Source of the DNA: Rhodobacter sp. NTK016B
GTDB taxonomy: Bacteria; Pseudomonadota; Alphaproteobacteria; Rhodobacterales; Rhodobacteraceae
Reading direction: 5' to 3'
Assembly: GCF_017303295.1 (NCBI RefSeq)
Contig: NZ_JAFKOK010000016.1
Coordinates: forward strand, 1-64,000
DNA length: 64,000 nucleotides
Positions 63,906 through 64,000 of the stretch are shown piece after piece (the first letter of the stretch is position 1; every line of letters begins with the position of its first letter). The translations under genes were made by a program, and so were the position numbers. The notes beneath the pieces are model-generated. The model had not been told where the DNA came from. It saw only the letters and a program-made list of their open reading frames with translations, and did not search any database.

Positions 63906-64000
63906 TTAGCGACCCGCGTCCGCCTGCATTTGTGCCCGTGCTGCCGCCAGCGCTTCGGGCAGGACCCGCGCGAAGGCGTCGAGTTCGTCATCGGGGCCGG
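63906..64000 (-). CDS. C-terminal end of a gene cut by the window edge
   Basis: The reverse strand reads an open frame ending in TAA at 63906-63908, with at least 30 residues: GPDDELDAFARVLPEALAAARAQMQADAGR. The composition and position suit the end of a helical cytoplasmic protein, but the family cannot be identified. The start lies outside the window. Confidence 0.55.
   Translation of the reverse strand, partial: GPDDELDAFARVLPEALAAARAQMQADAGR

Overview
The window is a GC-rich chromosomal segment of an alphaproteobacterium, most likely a Rhodobacteraceae (Roseobacter/Paracoccus-type) member. This rests on gene content and order: L-malyl-CoA lyase, phosphatidylcholine synthase, a fliF-FliH-fliN-fliP module diverging from fliL/motA, the priA / fsa / DUF484 / xerC block, CtrA-type TTAA-N7-TTAA sites, and dispersed gene-end palindromes of a kind I associate with this family. 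Almost all of it is core chromosome. I see no insertion sequence, phage, integron or CRISPR array. The family assignment is inference from content, not a database match.

Layout. 1-120: 3' end of a 5S rRNA and the rrn operon terminator. 162-5648: MarR regulator, ABC-F factor EttA, an SPFH/NfeD pair, and a sugar transferase with an epimerase/reductase. 5783-8991: phenylacetate genes paaG-paaI-paaK with a TetR regulator. 8981-17622: flagellar block, with a large unknown periplasmic protein, motA, a MotE-like protein, a coiled-coil membrane protein and fliL on the minus strand, diverging from fliF, FliH-like, fliN and fliP. 17874-20677: response regulator and hybrid kinase. 20706-26766: SH3 protein, 2-hydroxyacid dehydrogenase, DEAD-box helicase, and an AraC/GyrI-like/DUF1801 cassette. 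26977-32046: malyl-CoA lyase, then an apparent D-glutamate/D-amino-acid operon (dgcN, dgcA, metallophosphoesterase, D-amino-acid transaminase).

32125-35335 is the most unusual stretch. It holds two RTX calcium-binding repeat proteins and a small upstream gene that looks like a free-standing copy of their C-terminal domain. Each RTX gene is preceded, at nearly the same distance, by the same 35-bp operator-like palindrome (GGAAACARt-N17-ayTGTTTCC). One RTX promoter also carries a perfect TTAA-N7-TTAA CtrA-type site.

35665-48955: DUF1244 protein, pyruvate kinase, thioesterase, ribosomal proteins L35/L20, uracil-DNA glycosylase, LysE-type exporter, MoaB, an RND efflux pair, a DsbD-N-like protein with YqgE/AlgH, and a MarR regulator. 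49132-64000: ileS, small conserved proteins, an alkyltransferase, LysR/EamA, phosphatidylcholine synthase, AraC, VOC, rpiB, xerC-DUF484, fsa, priA, a methyltransferase, a thioesterase, a DUF305 protein and the end of one more gene.

The best candidates for something undescribed are the RTX locus with its shared palindromes and stand-alone cap protein, the head-to-head gene-end repeats with a TTAA-N7-TTAA-like core, and the unknown flagellar-cluster genes.
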